This document shows positions 14,201 through 21,990 of a stretch of DNA of 64,000 bases, piece by piece (within the stretch, counting starts at the first letter, position 1; each line of letters opens with the position of its first letter). This stretch comes from Trissonchulus latispiculum (taxonomy: Eukaryota; Nematoda; Enoplea; Enoplida; Ironidae): assembly GCA_030248195.1 (NCBI GenBank), contig JASAND010020935.1:1-64000 (forward strand), read 5' to 3'. The position numbers and the translations under genes were made by a program. Below the pieces are notes generated by a model. That model ran no database searches. It saw nothing but the letters and a program-made list of their open reading frames with translations, and was not told the origin of the DNA.

Positions 14201-17200
14201 GCTCAGTCTTTCTTGCCTTTAGTGCTAACATTATTTACTAAGCTCTCACTATCCCCGACTTTTGGTTCTGTTATCTGCTCAGGTAATTTTTATTGAGGCT
14301 GACAGTATACATAGCAAAGAACGTGAAATGCATTGTTTGTGTATTAGATACAAGGTAGCTACAAGCAAACGGACGTAATTCTTTGCTCAAGGGATTCGTG
14401 AAGGCCGTGTGGCGTCGGGGAACCACAGACTATCGGATCCGAAGTCGAACGCTTTAACCTCTCGTCGTGTGTTGTGTATTATTCAGTAACCCCATAATAA
14501 ATTGCGGTTGTCAGACTTTTAAGTTAGTTGTTCATTGATTTGCTCCGTTTTTCATTTTTTCTGTTTAAGGGAGAAGCCGGTGCCCTCTGGATGCATTACT
14601 TTCTTGTGCCTCTCAGTTGTATACGGAAAATGAGTTTATCCGGTTTGGTGTAAGTTGTGCATTTAAATTTTGTTTACCTTTATTGTTACTTTAAGCTTTT
14701 TTTATATCAGTATGCAGGGTATTTTTTAGGGAATTTTTTTCGGGGGGAAGAAATTTTGGGGGGGGAAGATTTTTTGCAAAAATGAGCTAAAAATTGGTAT
14801 TTTTTGGCGTATTTTACACGTAGAAAGGCAAAAAGTTCTCCAAAATGCCAGGATAAGCTAAAAATAGCCATTTTTACGAAAAAATCTCCGGCGACGCTGG
14901 AAAATTTTTGAAAATTAGCCTATTTTTGGCAAAAATTTGGGCCCCCAAAAAATCCCGGGGGGAGAAGCAAAAATCCCGGGAGGGGGCGATTTCGGGGGGA
15001 AAGGCATTTTCGGGGGGGAGGTCAATTTCGGGGGGGCCCACCATACCTGAACGGGAGGCCAAATTTCACTGACCCTTGTGGAAGCAAATTTGGGAACCCC
15101 TTGTGAGAGCGATTTTTCATCGGGGTACTTTTTAAGGCAATTTTTAAGCAATTTTGGCTATTTTTTAGCAAAAAACAGCTGTTTTTTAGCAAAAATGTGT
15201 TTTTCGTACGTTTTTTTCGCAAAAATAGTGATTTTAAGTGAAAAGTTCCGGCGAAGCCGGAAAATTTTTGAAAATTTTTGTCGTAAAACGTATTTTTGGG
15301 CAATTTTCTTACCCCTTGTGGCCAATTTTCTTACCCCTTGTGGGAGCAATTTTGCGACCCCTTGTGGAGGACTTCGCCGAGGGGGGGGGGGGAATTTCCC
15401 CCCCTTCCCCCCCCCTTGTCCACCTGTGGGGCCCACCCCCCCCCCCCTGTAAAAAATACCCTGGTATGTAGGGGAGACTGAGCATTTAGCTTTTTGTTAG
15501 TAACACTCTAGAATGTCCTGCTCTTAAAGGCTAGTTCTCTATTCTTTCAGTACACTTTCCGTTTATTGCAAATCACAATTTACAGCAAGCAAATGCTTGG
15601 TAGCTAGTTCCTGACTACATACACTTAATTGTTTTGATTTTGAACAAACACAGCATTGACCACTTGAAATTTGTCGAGGTACCTGACTTATTTTTAGGCC
15701 TGAATCTGTGCGGAGGTTTCGTGGGAGGCCCCCACCGATGGGAGCTTGGGGTGGGGCGTATTTTTGGAAAATTTTTTCTGAATTTTAGTTGTTTTTGTGT
15801 AAACTGCTAAAAGTCGCTATAAAATGACTTATTTTACTAAGTATATAGTTTTTATGTTATGAAATAGTGAACATTTGGTTAATCTGGCGACGCCGTAAAA
15901 ATTTATGGGGGCATTTCAGGGGGGGGGCGCCGAGTGGGGTCTTCCATCCCAGTAAAAATAAGCTGGTATGTCAGTTATGGCGAAGTGTCTCGTAATCCAT
16001 AAGCAAGTAACCATATTTTGAGAAACGTTGTTAGCTCGCCTTTCAGAATTAACGAGTCTTCATGAAAACTGTCTTGCTTGGTTCTAGTTTGATTTCTCAT
16101 TGGCAAGTAATTGGCATTGCTAATAATATCACAAGTCTCTTTTCGTTTCCTGTTTCCAGTTCCTTTGTTCGTATTTTATTTACAGATGTTAGGCCTGGGA
16201 TACACTTTGATGAGTCAGTCTGGATTCGGCAATGGAACTAAATCTCAGACAACGGCGGCAGCTGCTGAATCGGCCGGTTCAGCGTCCGCGGTAGCTGACG
16301 ATGATTCCAGCTGCTATCAGTGTCAGTGCAAGTCTAGACTGGCACATTTGCTGGTTTCAATTGTTGTGGACTGCAGGCTGTGTGGAACGGGCTGTGAAAC
16401 AGGCTGGACTCGTATGGATGAAAACGCTCGTCTACAGCGAGTTCGCTTGATGCGCTGCGGTGCTCAGGTGGCCTACACTCTACTCCTGACTTCAGCCGTT
16501 TCTGGTGCTAATACGGGTACTGACAGTGACAACCAAGCAGCAGTCACCGATGATGGTTTTTGCGCTGATTGGTTGCCTTCACATTCCAGTCGACGCCATG
16601 ATCTGATTAAGGCGATGGTGGATACTGCCCTTATCCTTAGGACCATATTTCCTAATATAAATGATGGTAATTAACGATATTTAAATTTGGGACTAAATTT
16701 CTTCCGAGGAATTGGCTATTCGTTTGTGTCCCCCTGTGCTCGTTAATATTATTTAGTCTTCAGCTAAAATATTTGATGCTGTTGTAGCAATTTAACCCCG
16801 GATTACACCAATGAAGGTCAGCTCGGTGTTAAGCTAACCTCAAGGTTAACTCGGAGTTAACCTGATAAGTCTCAGTTAATCCGTTGCATGAAATTAGGTC
16901 AAGTTAACCTCCAGGTTAAGTTCGAGCTAACTTAGTCTGAGCCCTGGGCTTTTTTTACTGGGGGGGGGGGGTGGGGGCCCCCCCCACTCGACCCCTTCCC
17001 CCCCCACTCAGCCCCACCCCCACCTTTTTGGGCTTCCCCCCACTCACTATAAGGTGCCCAGAAAATGCCAAAGTTTAAGGATTTTTGGTCAAAATATTCA
17101 AAAATTTTCCGGCTTCGCCGGAATTTTTTGCTCAATAATCGTCTATTTTAGTACCCAAACTCAATTTCTGAACATTTTTAAGCATAGTTATAGCAGTATA

Positions 17201-20200
17201 TGTAGAAAACAGGCTATTTTTACTGCATTTTTAGCGATTTTAGACCACTTTAAATCCCCCCCACTTTTGGGTCCCCCCCCCACTAGTGGGGGGCTCCCCC
17301 CCCCACTCTCCCCACCCCCACTTTTTTCGCCTAGAAAAAGCCCAGTGAGCCTATGCTTCAGCTTCAGAAACTAATAATCCCGATTCCTCTCAGGATTAAC
17401 TGAGGGCTAACTCAATTTGTAACGTTTTAACCTTCGTCACGATCTATTCATTCAATCATTATTTGCGCATGCTCTATTCTTTTTGCAATAAACGTTTCTC
17501 ACTTTAGCTTTGTGCCGTAATGGCCGAGTGGTAAGGTGTTCAACTCAAGATCTGACGGTCCTAGGTTCGAACCCCCGCTGCCACAAGGCTTTCACAAATC
17601 CCCCTGAGCAAGGGACTAAGCACATATCGGTTCGCCGTGGGCTCCAGCCAACCCAGCTGTCTATCCTTAACTGGTCGGTAAATGGGTACCACTGCGGTGG
17701 GAAGGTAACAGGAGTCTGTGTTCTGGCGTAACGCCTGATGGAGGGCTGGCCCCCCTTCCACAGATGCAGTCAACATTAGAGTTGTCGCTCCTGGCTTCGG
17801 GCTGTGAATCCGGAGATAAGCACCGGCACCCTATAACCTTCTGTAGGTTAGAGTTCTCTCCAGGGGTCACTTTACCTTTAAGCCCGGTTCATACTTTTTG
17901 TGATTTTGTGCTGTGTGCTTTTGTCCTTTTCTATAAAGTGCTTTGTGCTTTGTCCTTTTTGCTTTGTCCTTTTTGCTTTTGTCCTTTGTCCTTTGTGCTT
18001 TGTGCTTTCGAGGACGCGTTCATACTTCCCGTGGGGACAGTAAAGCACAAGTCGAGATTTAGTCACCTGACATATGAAAACGCAAGAAATATGCTGAACA
18101 TTCTACCCAAATTAAATAGAAAAGCAGGTTTCAAAAATTTCAAAAACAAAAATATAAGGCTGTCAGTGATCAACTTCTAAACCGCATATTTGCCAAAGCA
18201 ACAACTAAAATAATTTAGAAAATATTTGTTTGCCAATAGAGCCAAAGTGGTTATAAAAATTACAAAAGTTAGGATAACATATTGAAATCAAATTAAAATT
18301 AAATGCCTACATTTTAATTTTTTATAATTTCTCTATTCTTCCATCATTTATTTCTGTTTTCGTTAATACCGTATTCTATCTCTTCTGATTCGCCGCCTTC
18401 TCTTTTCTATTGGATAATGCCAAAAATACTGGAATTTGATTGGCTAAGCACAAAAGCACAACTCAAAATGTTGAACTCGGCTCAACATTCGAAAGCACAC
18501 CCGAAAGCACAAAAGCACAAAGCACATTTTTGAAGTATGAATTAGAAAAGCACAAAACGCAAAGCACTGTGTTTTTCCAAAAAGTATGAATCGGAAAGCA
18601 CAAAGCACAAAAGGACAAAGCACAAAGCACAAAGCACACGAAGTATGAACCGGGCCTTACTTTACCTTTACTTTAGCTTTAAGGTGGTGGTATCCTTTTG
18701 TGCAGTGCTTTTATGGTGATTTTTTGAAATGCTATAACTTTCGCAATTTTGGGAGTTGAAAAGAGCTTTATACATCATTTTAAAGCTTATAACCTGTACA
18801 TTCCCATGAGCTTACGAAACTAGCAAAATTATCACAAAACTAGCAAAGTGTTCTGGCATACTGACATCTGATAGGCTGAACATAGATCAAAAATTTTTGA
18901 ACATCGATTTCTCAAAACTGCAGTATCGGCCAAAATTTTTTCTTGTGCCATGATGTGAAGGACATATGGGCCGAGGGACATTTTTTGGATTTGGCTCAAC
19001 AAGCCTCAATACTCCAGATAATCCGTCAAATGTGCGGTGACACGAAATTTGGCAACTTTGTATTCAGTTTTCTCGCAACTGGAGACGTTTTAGCTCAAAC
19101 CAAGAAAAATGTCCCTCCGCAATAGGGCGAATTTTCATCCAGCCCAAAATCAGGCAAATGCATTGCGTAGTTTTTGAGAAATCGATGTTCAAAAACAAAA
19201 TAAACGCTGTTTTGCCAAAATGGCTTTTCGGCCAAATCTCTAGCTTAAGTCAACGAATGCCAGCTAGCAGACATTGATAAAACGGGCAATTAGACCCCGT
19301 ATCAATTGAGTATAAACAAACGAAAATTGTCCGTACAATTTGGCAGTAATTTTGAAAAAACTGATTTCCTCGAAAATGGCCGTTTTTTGACCCCAAAATT
19401 CGTTTTTGGCTTATACTGGCTTAACCACTAGAGATAGCTCGAAGGTTGTAAAAGCAAAAATGTTTGTTTTTGTACCCTCTTTCCATCCATAACAACCAAT
19501 CTGATCTATCTACTATCTGCTGAGAGTATAATGCCAAAAACCGAAAATTTCTTATCTTTTCAAATAAAAATGTGGGACTGGTCCCAGAATGTTAAAGAGC
19601 ACCAAAAAAGCATATTTGGAGTTTCATCTACTTTCATAAAGAAATGAAGCTTATAGGTCCAAATTTACACAAAAGGAAACCACCACCTTAAATGTCCTCC
19701 CGATATTCAGTCTACTGTTTCAGTGTTTGCATTCAGCTCAGAGTAATGGGGAGTGAAGGCTTAGCTCGGAGCTACCGTTGAGATTAAATTAGTCGTCAGA
19801 TGACCTTGACAGATGATGATTGGATATATTGACTGATTTGCTAAAGATAACCCAAGCTGAAGCTTATGATCTGTTTATTTTTGACAAGACCTAAGTTGGT
19901 GCAGCGGCCTAATTTTAACTCTGAGTAATAGCTCAGCTGTAGAATAGCTAACACCTAGTTAACTCGCTGTTAAGCTAGCAGCGAGCTAACTTAGTCCGAT
20001 TTGGTGCAATCGGGCGTCAGTTTATTATTGATAATGCATTTTGTTTGTAGACGAAACTCAGGATACCATTACTGATTCTAATATTTCATTGCCGGGTGAT
20101 ACGAATTCGTGGTTTAGGAAAAGGCTACTGGAAGAAGCTAAAGCTGTCTGTGAGTTTCCAGAGTTGCAATGTTTAAATCAAGATGTATTAGCTATAGTGT

Positions 20201-20731
20201 GAAGGAGTGCGCTCTATCAAATTAAAGTGATAAGGATATGCTCGAATTAGTAAATCCTAAACCTCGGAGGCTCAGTTTTGAAAACCTGCTACGCTGACTG
20301 TTCTCTAGAGCAGATGCTTTCGCCATTGTTCTGGAACAGCCACATTGCAATAATTTCTATAACAGGATTGCTTAATACAAAAAGATTCAGCTTTTGCAAT
20401 TCCCATTTGGCCTAAACTTCTTGTTATTATTCGCACTAAAGATTTCCTTCTGTTTGTGTACACTAAGCTTGATGAGATGCAAGCTGTGAATGGAAAGTGT
20501 CCTTAACAATTCTATCATGCAATTTCAATTTTTTAGCATCGCCTGCCAATTTCAAGATTACGTGTCTTGCTTCAGTTAATATTGAGTTGATCACTTCACT
20601 AGTGGTCCATTCTCGCTTGTTATGACAGGTTTTTGTTGTTACTACTGTTGTTATTGTTTTGTTTTTCAGATAAAGTTATTGAGCGTGTTGTGGAGAAAAC
20701 ACTGAATAGGCGATTGCGAGATATACTTTAA
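1221..20731 (+). CDS. ATRIP: ATRIP-like gene (ATR-interacting protein), 3' 13 exons
   Basis: Exons: 1221-1424, 1783-2088, 3168-3324, 3453-3678, 4475-4821, 5084-5289, 12338-12466, 12725-12850, 14150-14282, 14570-14649, 16186-16666, 20051-20149, 20670-20731 (stop 20729-20731). All introns are GT-AG and every intron phase matches across its junction. The exons give 2,556 bases, that is 851 codons plus stop. Animal ATRIP is roughly 800 residues; here the acidic RPA-binding N-terminus is missing because the window starts inside the gene. The protein begins with a coiled coil containing TGEVRVVR and RTELQF, which resembles vertebrate ATRIP. A Ser/Thr-rich linker follows, then Leu-rich helical-repeat segments. 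ATRIP binds RPA-coated single-stranded DNA and recruits and activates the ATR checkpoint kinase in the nucleus. The start of exon 9 could instead be 14140, but only 14150 keeps the phase. The orthology call rests on domain order and short motifs; the splice model is stronger than the name. Confidence 0.62.
2525..2836. repeat. AT/poly-G repeat fragment
   Basis: This intron segment alternates short A/T-rich words (AAAAATTGCGAAAA, GGAAAATATTTGG) with G/C homopolymer stretches, and ends CCCCCCAGTAAAAATAAGCCTGG. The same architecture and words recur at 14.7, 15.7, 16.9, 34.4, 36.1, 37.8, 42.0, 45.8, 50.9, 51.3 and 55.4 kb, so it belongs to a very abundant non-coding repeat superfamily. The rest of the 2089-3167 intron shows nothing recognisable. 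Confidence 0.55.
4118..4370. mobile_element. Short MITE with CTATGCTCTGCT ends
   Basis: CTATGCTCTGCT at 4118-4129 is perfectly inverted at 4359-4370. Inside are two C/G homopolymers and a pair of related words around CTAAAGCTCGAA and GAGCTTAAGCAC. A diverged relative in the opposite orientation lies at 11979-12192. It sits in the intron before ATRIP exon 5. Confidence 0.55.
5290..6117. other. Left part of the 7-kb ATRIP intron, no gene seen
   Basis: I see no exon with plausible splice sites here. A direct repeat of GGTTTTCTCAAAGT (5400 and 5440 areas) is the only local structure. Short open frames have no supporting features. Confidence 0.5.
6118..6215. repeat. Palindromic MITE fragment with GTAGGGGCGC hairpin
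   Basis: GTAGGGGCGC-GATA-GCGCCCCTAC (6120-6143) forms a hairpin with a 4-base loop. The flanking sequence through TTGGCCTGGTGCCAGCTAAT matches, in reverse complement, the element at 55735-56450. This copy therefore serves as the uninterrupted reference for the nested insertion there. Confidence 0.6.
6433..7250 (-). pseudogene. BEL/Pao RNase H region, frame-shifted from pol
   Basis: This is the continuation of pol in a different frame. It carries RNase H-like acidic positions in context (VCFADAS, VPRLELLA, FTDSQISLQWI). The preceding frame stops right after AKEWE, and the downstream frame resumes with STASQLQLPRRF; the linker expected between these is also shorter than usual, suggesting an indel rather than programmed frameshifting. 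It ends at a stop near 6433 with no integrase. The element cannot be autonomous. Confidence 0.8.
7251..10757 (-). CDS. BEL/Pao gag-protease-reverse transcriptase polyprotein
   Basis: A single 1,168-residue frame. Residues 17-72 form a PHD/RING-like Cys finger (C17, C20, C30, C33, C38, C41, C69, C72). A Pro-rich then Gln/Arg-rich segment follows. The gag core (DUF1759 type) lies at about 250-430, with LPKLQLPSFSGD and WDSFE. Three zinc knuckles at about 470-530 each show C-x2-C spacing (CIFCEETQHYSDSC, CFKCLQSGHMAKAC, CFYCKTNAHNSAFC). A DUF1758-type aspartic protease has its catalytic loop LDAGAR near 605. The reverse transcriptase spans about 830-1130, with VRIVYDASA and ITSDIEKAFLQV. The expected YxDD box reads YMDN, so the second catalytic Asp is replaced by Asn near residue 1032. 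The intact frame suggests a recent insertion; the YMDN box suggests a weak or dead polymerase. Confidence 0.9.
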   Translation of the reverse strand: MPQITDTSGSTSDESVCAICLNNVPESIQCDECTKWWCIHCINHRVPGSLSDELYEALRTLNSDFPWSCSDCTVFSLPQCLLMNGTFTHSDLLHIYHCAPGTLRIQRAPNPTSTPSTPPNPVPADSASPLVSNPNSPPPNPTDADLLHRLADLRNVPSTTTPAPAPTDTVTALLSFFEQQERRREAEMRLFEQQRQADLDRIQSSHRAEMETMHLMLQQLAPAQVTTARPIGGSDHHNPSGQVATSKLPKLQLPSFSGDKLTWPNFWDSFEVNIHTRTNLHNKQKMDYLMQCLKGTAYDKVKSLGLQGDRYAEAFDILKKAYGGPNEIIMASWEALGNMPLVKENLTNLEKFIDDTRAIAVSLDRMGADPTALKAYVPLLLKKLPTDLYKNVSQLALLLKDQEITDWSMTEFLEVLSKIWKWHSKEPKKVKKNNTELDVMPSEMPATAAFLQTTSQKERPPLKSTRHCIFCEETQHYSDSCPTVSEVNRRVAIARSKRVCFKCLQSGHMAKACRRTKPCFYCKTNAHNSAFCRQRQTPATTQTHQHLSSPEEQPVHELVTSAESSEVLQVHLASAGEKDGIVMSAFPCFARNPNSQDTHTVQVYLDAGARFTCIDRKVATRMKLKPLRKVQLETARFNSKVTEKVSAEVVSLTLLGTKGFQLQIYAYSIKDMAPRLPLYPVDFNSSTEAYLRKLKPINLPPRTKLEVNIDILLGMDYWHQIMGPQAITKALPVGPSMAVYYTPLGVILSGNYKTKDLKYGDAKGKGSNHILLVQGHQQFDIQRFWDLESMGFQSVGQENSDELRHRADFKASVIYENGRYYVRWPWKIPDPEIESNYKKARNRLMKTLHTLAPNANDVKHLEAYNDIIKDQLSKGIIEKVPQIPDGLVHYIAHFPVIKEDRRTTKVRIVYDASARTPNNGPSLNDVIHTGTNCLRDLVGLLLRFRLPKIAITSDIEKAFLQVGLQTIDRDSVRFLWIHDISDVIHPPKIAEYRFTRIPFGVVASPYLLGATINHHLDMNPSPLSDQIRMNTYMDNIFLTACDSNHAYEQYQEAKRLFSKAGMNLREFSSNDASFTSKLPDADKVTDTKVKVLGITWNTVSDTISTKEVGLFSAQSTKREILKHLARLFDPLGMLCPATIGGKILLQTLWKMRLGWDAPLPSQLAKEWE
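10764..10775 (-). promoter_or_regulatory. BEL/Pao primer binding site
   Basis: On the minus strand TGGTAGCAGACC lies just upstream of the ATG. It starts with TGG, the complement of a tRNA CCA end, and resembles the initiator-Met type site TGGTAGCAGAG found at 32522. The priming tRNA is not certain. Confidence 0.5.
10776..10946 (-). repeat. Possible 5' LTR of the BEL/Pao element
   Basis: On the minus strand the segment starts TGTTAAGAAAGC and runs for about 170 bp to the primer binding site. The start is a typical LTR opening, but no second LTR is present for comparison, the length is short for the family, and no clear CA end is seen. Confidence 0.35.
10960..11070. repeat. Fragment shared with the 52.65-kb repeat
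   Basis: The words CTAAAACAGCG, TAGTAAATCG and TGCCGA-AACCG occur here in the same order and spacing as at 52640-52740, immediately upstream of the 148-bp satellite. The two are copies of one dispersed sequence. Confidence 0.5.
11423..11857. repeat. Foldback array of CCCCGTTTGGTGGGGG units
   Basis: At least six copies of CCCCGTTTG(G)-(T/A)GGGG occur on the plus strand from 11433 to 11700. Their reverse complement, CCACCAAACGGGGACC, occurs three or more times from 11735 to 11857. The array folds back around about 11715. Spacers repeat words such as TAAGCAAAAGGG. A related single word occurs at 3795. No coding potential. Confidence 0.7.
11979..12192. repeat. Diverged relative of the 4118-4370 MITE
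   Basis: It carries the words CTCGCTCTATGC, CTAAAGCCCGAAAGCAC, CGAGCTTTAG and GTGAAGGTGGGGTC, which correspond in reverse order to the 4.1-kb element. The termini are degraded. Confidence 0.45.
12338..16666 (+). CDS. ATRIP: ATRIP exon block 2: helical repeat region
   Basis: Five exons after the 7-kb transposon-filled intron. They encode amphipathic helices rich in Leu and Cys: SWLSCLGALLKCNVPLMEC, then RLLPYLKEFLLNTLPKHAQ, then PLDALLSCASQLYTENEF. The largest exon (16186-16666, 160 codons) starts directly at the acceptor TTTACAG and carries a CxC cluster (CYQCQCKSRL) followed by RLMRCGAQVAYTLLLTSAV. Human ATRIP has a similarly placed CQC sequence before its last helices, which supports the name. 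Low-complexity Ser/Ala/Asp insertions are present. Confidence 0.6.
12851..14149 (+). other. ATRIP intron 8, no gene
   Basis: A 1.3-kb intron. A short poly-G-family scrap is at 12955-13020 (GGGTATTTAGGCC, CTAGGGGGAGGGG). The remainder is AT-rich with no exon or recognisable element. Confidence 0.5.
14715..15463. mobile_element. CAGGGTATTTTT element, long copy, TSD GTATG
   Basis: The ends are CAGGGTATTTTTTA (14715) and the inverse TAAAAAATACCCTG (to 15463), flanked by the exact 5-bp duplication GTATG at 14710-14714 and 15464-15468. The interior is a mosaic of G-runs, AAAATTTTTG words and two GGCGA-GCCGGAAAA blocks. A shorter copy with the same termini lies at 45761-46066. No transposase frame; open frames in the G-runs are artefacts of composition. 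Confidence 0.8.
15690..15970. repeat. Poly-G/AT-rich repeat, same superfamily as 2.5 kb
   Basis: The left side carries TTATTTTTAGGCCTG and the right side CAGTAAAAATAAGCTGG, which are imperfectly inverted. The interior words TGCTAAAAGTCGC and GGCGACGCC match the copy at 2525-2836. It lies in the intron before the long ATRIP exon. Confidence 0.5.
16944..17345. mobile_element. CTGGGCTTTTT poly-C/G element with 6-bp TSD TGAGCC
   Basis: The termini CTGGGCTTTTTTTAC and the inverse CTAGAAAAAGCCCAG are flanked on both sides by TGAGCC (16938-16943 and 17346-17351). Long C and G homopolymers lie near both ends; the middle contains TTTTCCGGCTTCGCCGG, a small palindrome. No coding potential. Confidence 0.75.
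17512..18669 (+). repeat. tRNA-Leu-derived SINE, split by a MITE, TSD ACTTTAGCTTT
   Basis: The head resembles tRNA-Leu: A box TGGCCGAGTGG (17521-17531), anticodon-loop-like CTCAAGA, and B box GGTTCGAACCC (17564-17574). A 300-bp unrelated body and a CTTTACCTTT tail follow. The 11-bp duplication ACTTTAGCTTT stands at 17501-17511 and again at 18670-18680. The tail is interrupted at 17881 by a Harbinger-like MITE, so the SINE proper is about 380 bp. The anticodon stem pairs poorly, so this is not a working tRNA gene. Confidence 0.8.
17881..18656. mobile_element. Harbinger-like MITE with CTTTGTGCTTTG subterminal repeats, TSD TTA
   Basis: The ends AGCCCGGTTCATACTT and the inverse AAGTATGAACCGGGCC are flanked by TTA on both sides (17878-17880, 18657-18659). 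Both arms consist of many copies of TTTGTGCTTTGTCC on one side and its complement on the other. The 3-bp TWA duplication and GGCC-type termini fit PIF/Harbinger. A partial relative is nested in the MULE-like element at 48055-48250. Inserted into the SINE tail. Confidence 0.75.
18683..19687. mobile_element. TTAA-flanked non-autonomous element, GGTGGTGG ends
   Basis: TTAA at 18679-18682 and 19688-19691 bounds inverted ends of about 20 bp (GGTGGTGGTATCCTTTTGTG against GGTGGTGGTTTCCTTTTGTG). The 1.0-kb interior has no transposase. A 200-bp relative of its right end lies at 44513-44712. The duplication is of piggyBac/Kolobok type. Confidence 0.8.
20051..20731 (+). CDS. ATRIP: ATRIP exon block 3: C-terminal exons
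   Basis: Exon 12 (20051-20149) follows acceptor TTTGTAG and ends at donor GTGAGT. Exon 13 (20670-20731) follows TTTTTCAG and ends in TAA. Both phases fit (1 then 1). The end of the protein is basic and helical (VIERVVEKTLNRRLRDIL). In human ATRIP the C-terminus contacts ATR; whether this shorter basic tail does the same is inference. Confidence 0.6.
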
Positions 20732-20787
20732 TTTCTACCTTTGTACTATAAGCTTTAAAGAGTGTCCGGTGTTTATGTTTTGTTGTA

Positions 20788-20793
20788 AATAAA
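20788..20793 (+). promoter_or_regulatory. Polyadenylation signal of the ATRIP-like gene
   Basis: AATAAA lies 57 bases after the stop codon, followed by a G/T-containing stretch. It fits the 3' end of the plus-strand gene. Confidence 0.6.
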
Positions 20794-21010
20794 GATAAAT
20801 GTTAGCAGTTCAAATAGGGCCTTTTCACGATAGTATACCAGCGTTTAGCGAGTCAGATTTAAAGATTCTTTTGAAGGATCTAATCGTATATGGGTCTTCA
20901 GCAATGCTGGAAATCGCCAAACCAGCACACGTCTTAACAAATTCGTAAAGACCAGGATATAGAAGGCCCGAGACCATAGCATAGTTTAAGGAATGAATCT
21001 GGAAGACTGA

Positions 21011-21649
21011 GGGCCGTATTCACAAAACCGTGGTACCCTACCAATGGTAGCTTTTGAGGGTTACCAGTGGTTAAACCAAAAGGTTAACCACTACTTCCGA
21101 ATTCACAAAATGTTTTTAACCAGTGGTATGCTACCACTGGTAAGGGAAATTACAAACCAGGGCTGGAGGTGGTTTGCAGTGAAAATTTATTTTAAAATCG
21201 GGAATATGGTTCACTCTAGCTACTTTTACAGTAACCGTAATAGCACAACAGCTTATGTTTGCAACTGAGATACCAACAAGGAACTAATTTTCAAAATTTT
21301 AAGAAAGACTAGTTCAATTTTTTATTACCATTTCAAATGTTTTGTAGTTCATGTTGTCTTTCAGAAAGGTGCTTTTATCTTACTGGAGTAATAGACAGTT
21401 TTTCCTAATTAGTTTTATATTTCCAACATTTTATTTAATTTGCTCATAAAACCACTGGTAAGGCTTGCTTACCAGTGGTTAAGTCTTACTTGAAAAGCGG
21501 TACATATCAAAGAAAATATTTAGCGCTCTGTAAGCTACCACTGGTAAGATAACCAATTGGTTGTGAATTCGCGTTTCTAACCAAATGGTTTTCTTACCAC
21601 TTGTAACCCTACTAGTGGTAGCCTAACCAAAGCTTTGTGAATACGGCCC
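21011..21649. mobile_element. Harbinger-like MITE with CTACCACTGGTAAG repeats, TSD TGA
   Basis: The inverted ends GGGCCGTATTCACAAA are flanked by TGA at 21008-21010 and 21650-21652. The interior contains at least ten copies of TACCACTGGTAA or related words in both orientations, probably subterminal transposase-binding repeats. No transposase. The termini and 3-bp duplication fit PIF/Harbinger. Confidence 0.8.
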
Positions 21650-21739
21650 TGACTCGAAATCTAGCATCGAAACGGATATTTTTATTAAATACACAGACAG
21701 TTAACATTGCAAATAAATTTGCAAATTTCATTAAATTTT

Positions 21740-21990
21740 AATAAAATCCAAGAACTCGACTGATAGAACACTTACTGTGACCATACGACTGATAGTCTGT
21801 TAGCTCTAAATTGTCAGTGATGAACTAACACTGTTGAAGTATATGCAACAAACACTGTTAGATTTACTGTTATTATAACACTGTTAATTATCAGTTAACA
21901 GTGAGTTAAAAGTGTTACTTTATGCAACAGAAACCACTGTTAATCTGATAGACTGTTAGACTGATAAAACGTTTATACAACAGGACCCAG
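21740..21990. repeat. CACTGTTAA/CTGTTAG-rich repeat, partial MITE
   Basis: Dense copies of ACTGTTA and TAACAGT in both orientations end in ATACAACAGGACCC. The left terminus is not recognisable. It resembles the subterminal zone of a foldback MITE. Confidence 0.4.

Larger units (their letters stand above)
16797..20014. mobile_element. Probable outer MITE split by a nest of insertions
   Basis: The left end CCCCGGATTACACCAA (16797) and right end TTTGGTGCAATCGGG (to 20014) are near-inverse. Each is followed inward by clusters of GTTAACTCG and GCTAACTTAG words. Between them lie four other elements, each with its own target duplication. If these are removed, about 600 bp of the outer element remain. 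It occupies most of the ATRIP intron 16667-20050. Confidence 0.5.

Noticed and set aside
15078..15481. Several overlapping open frames rich in Pro and Gly
   Set aside because: They result from C/G homopolymers inside the CAGGGTATTTTT element.
17512..17590. tRNA-Leu gene
   Set aside because: A and B boxes are good, but the anticodon stem pairs poorly and the unit continues into a SINE body with a target duplication.
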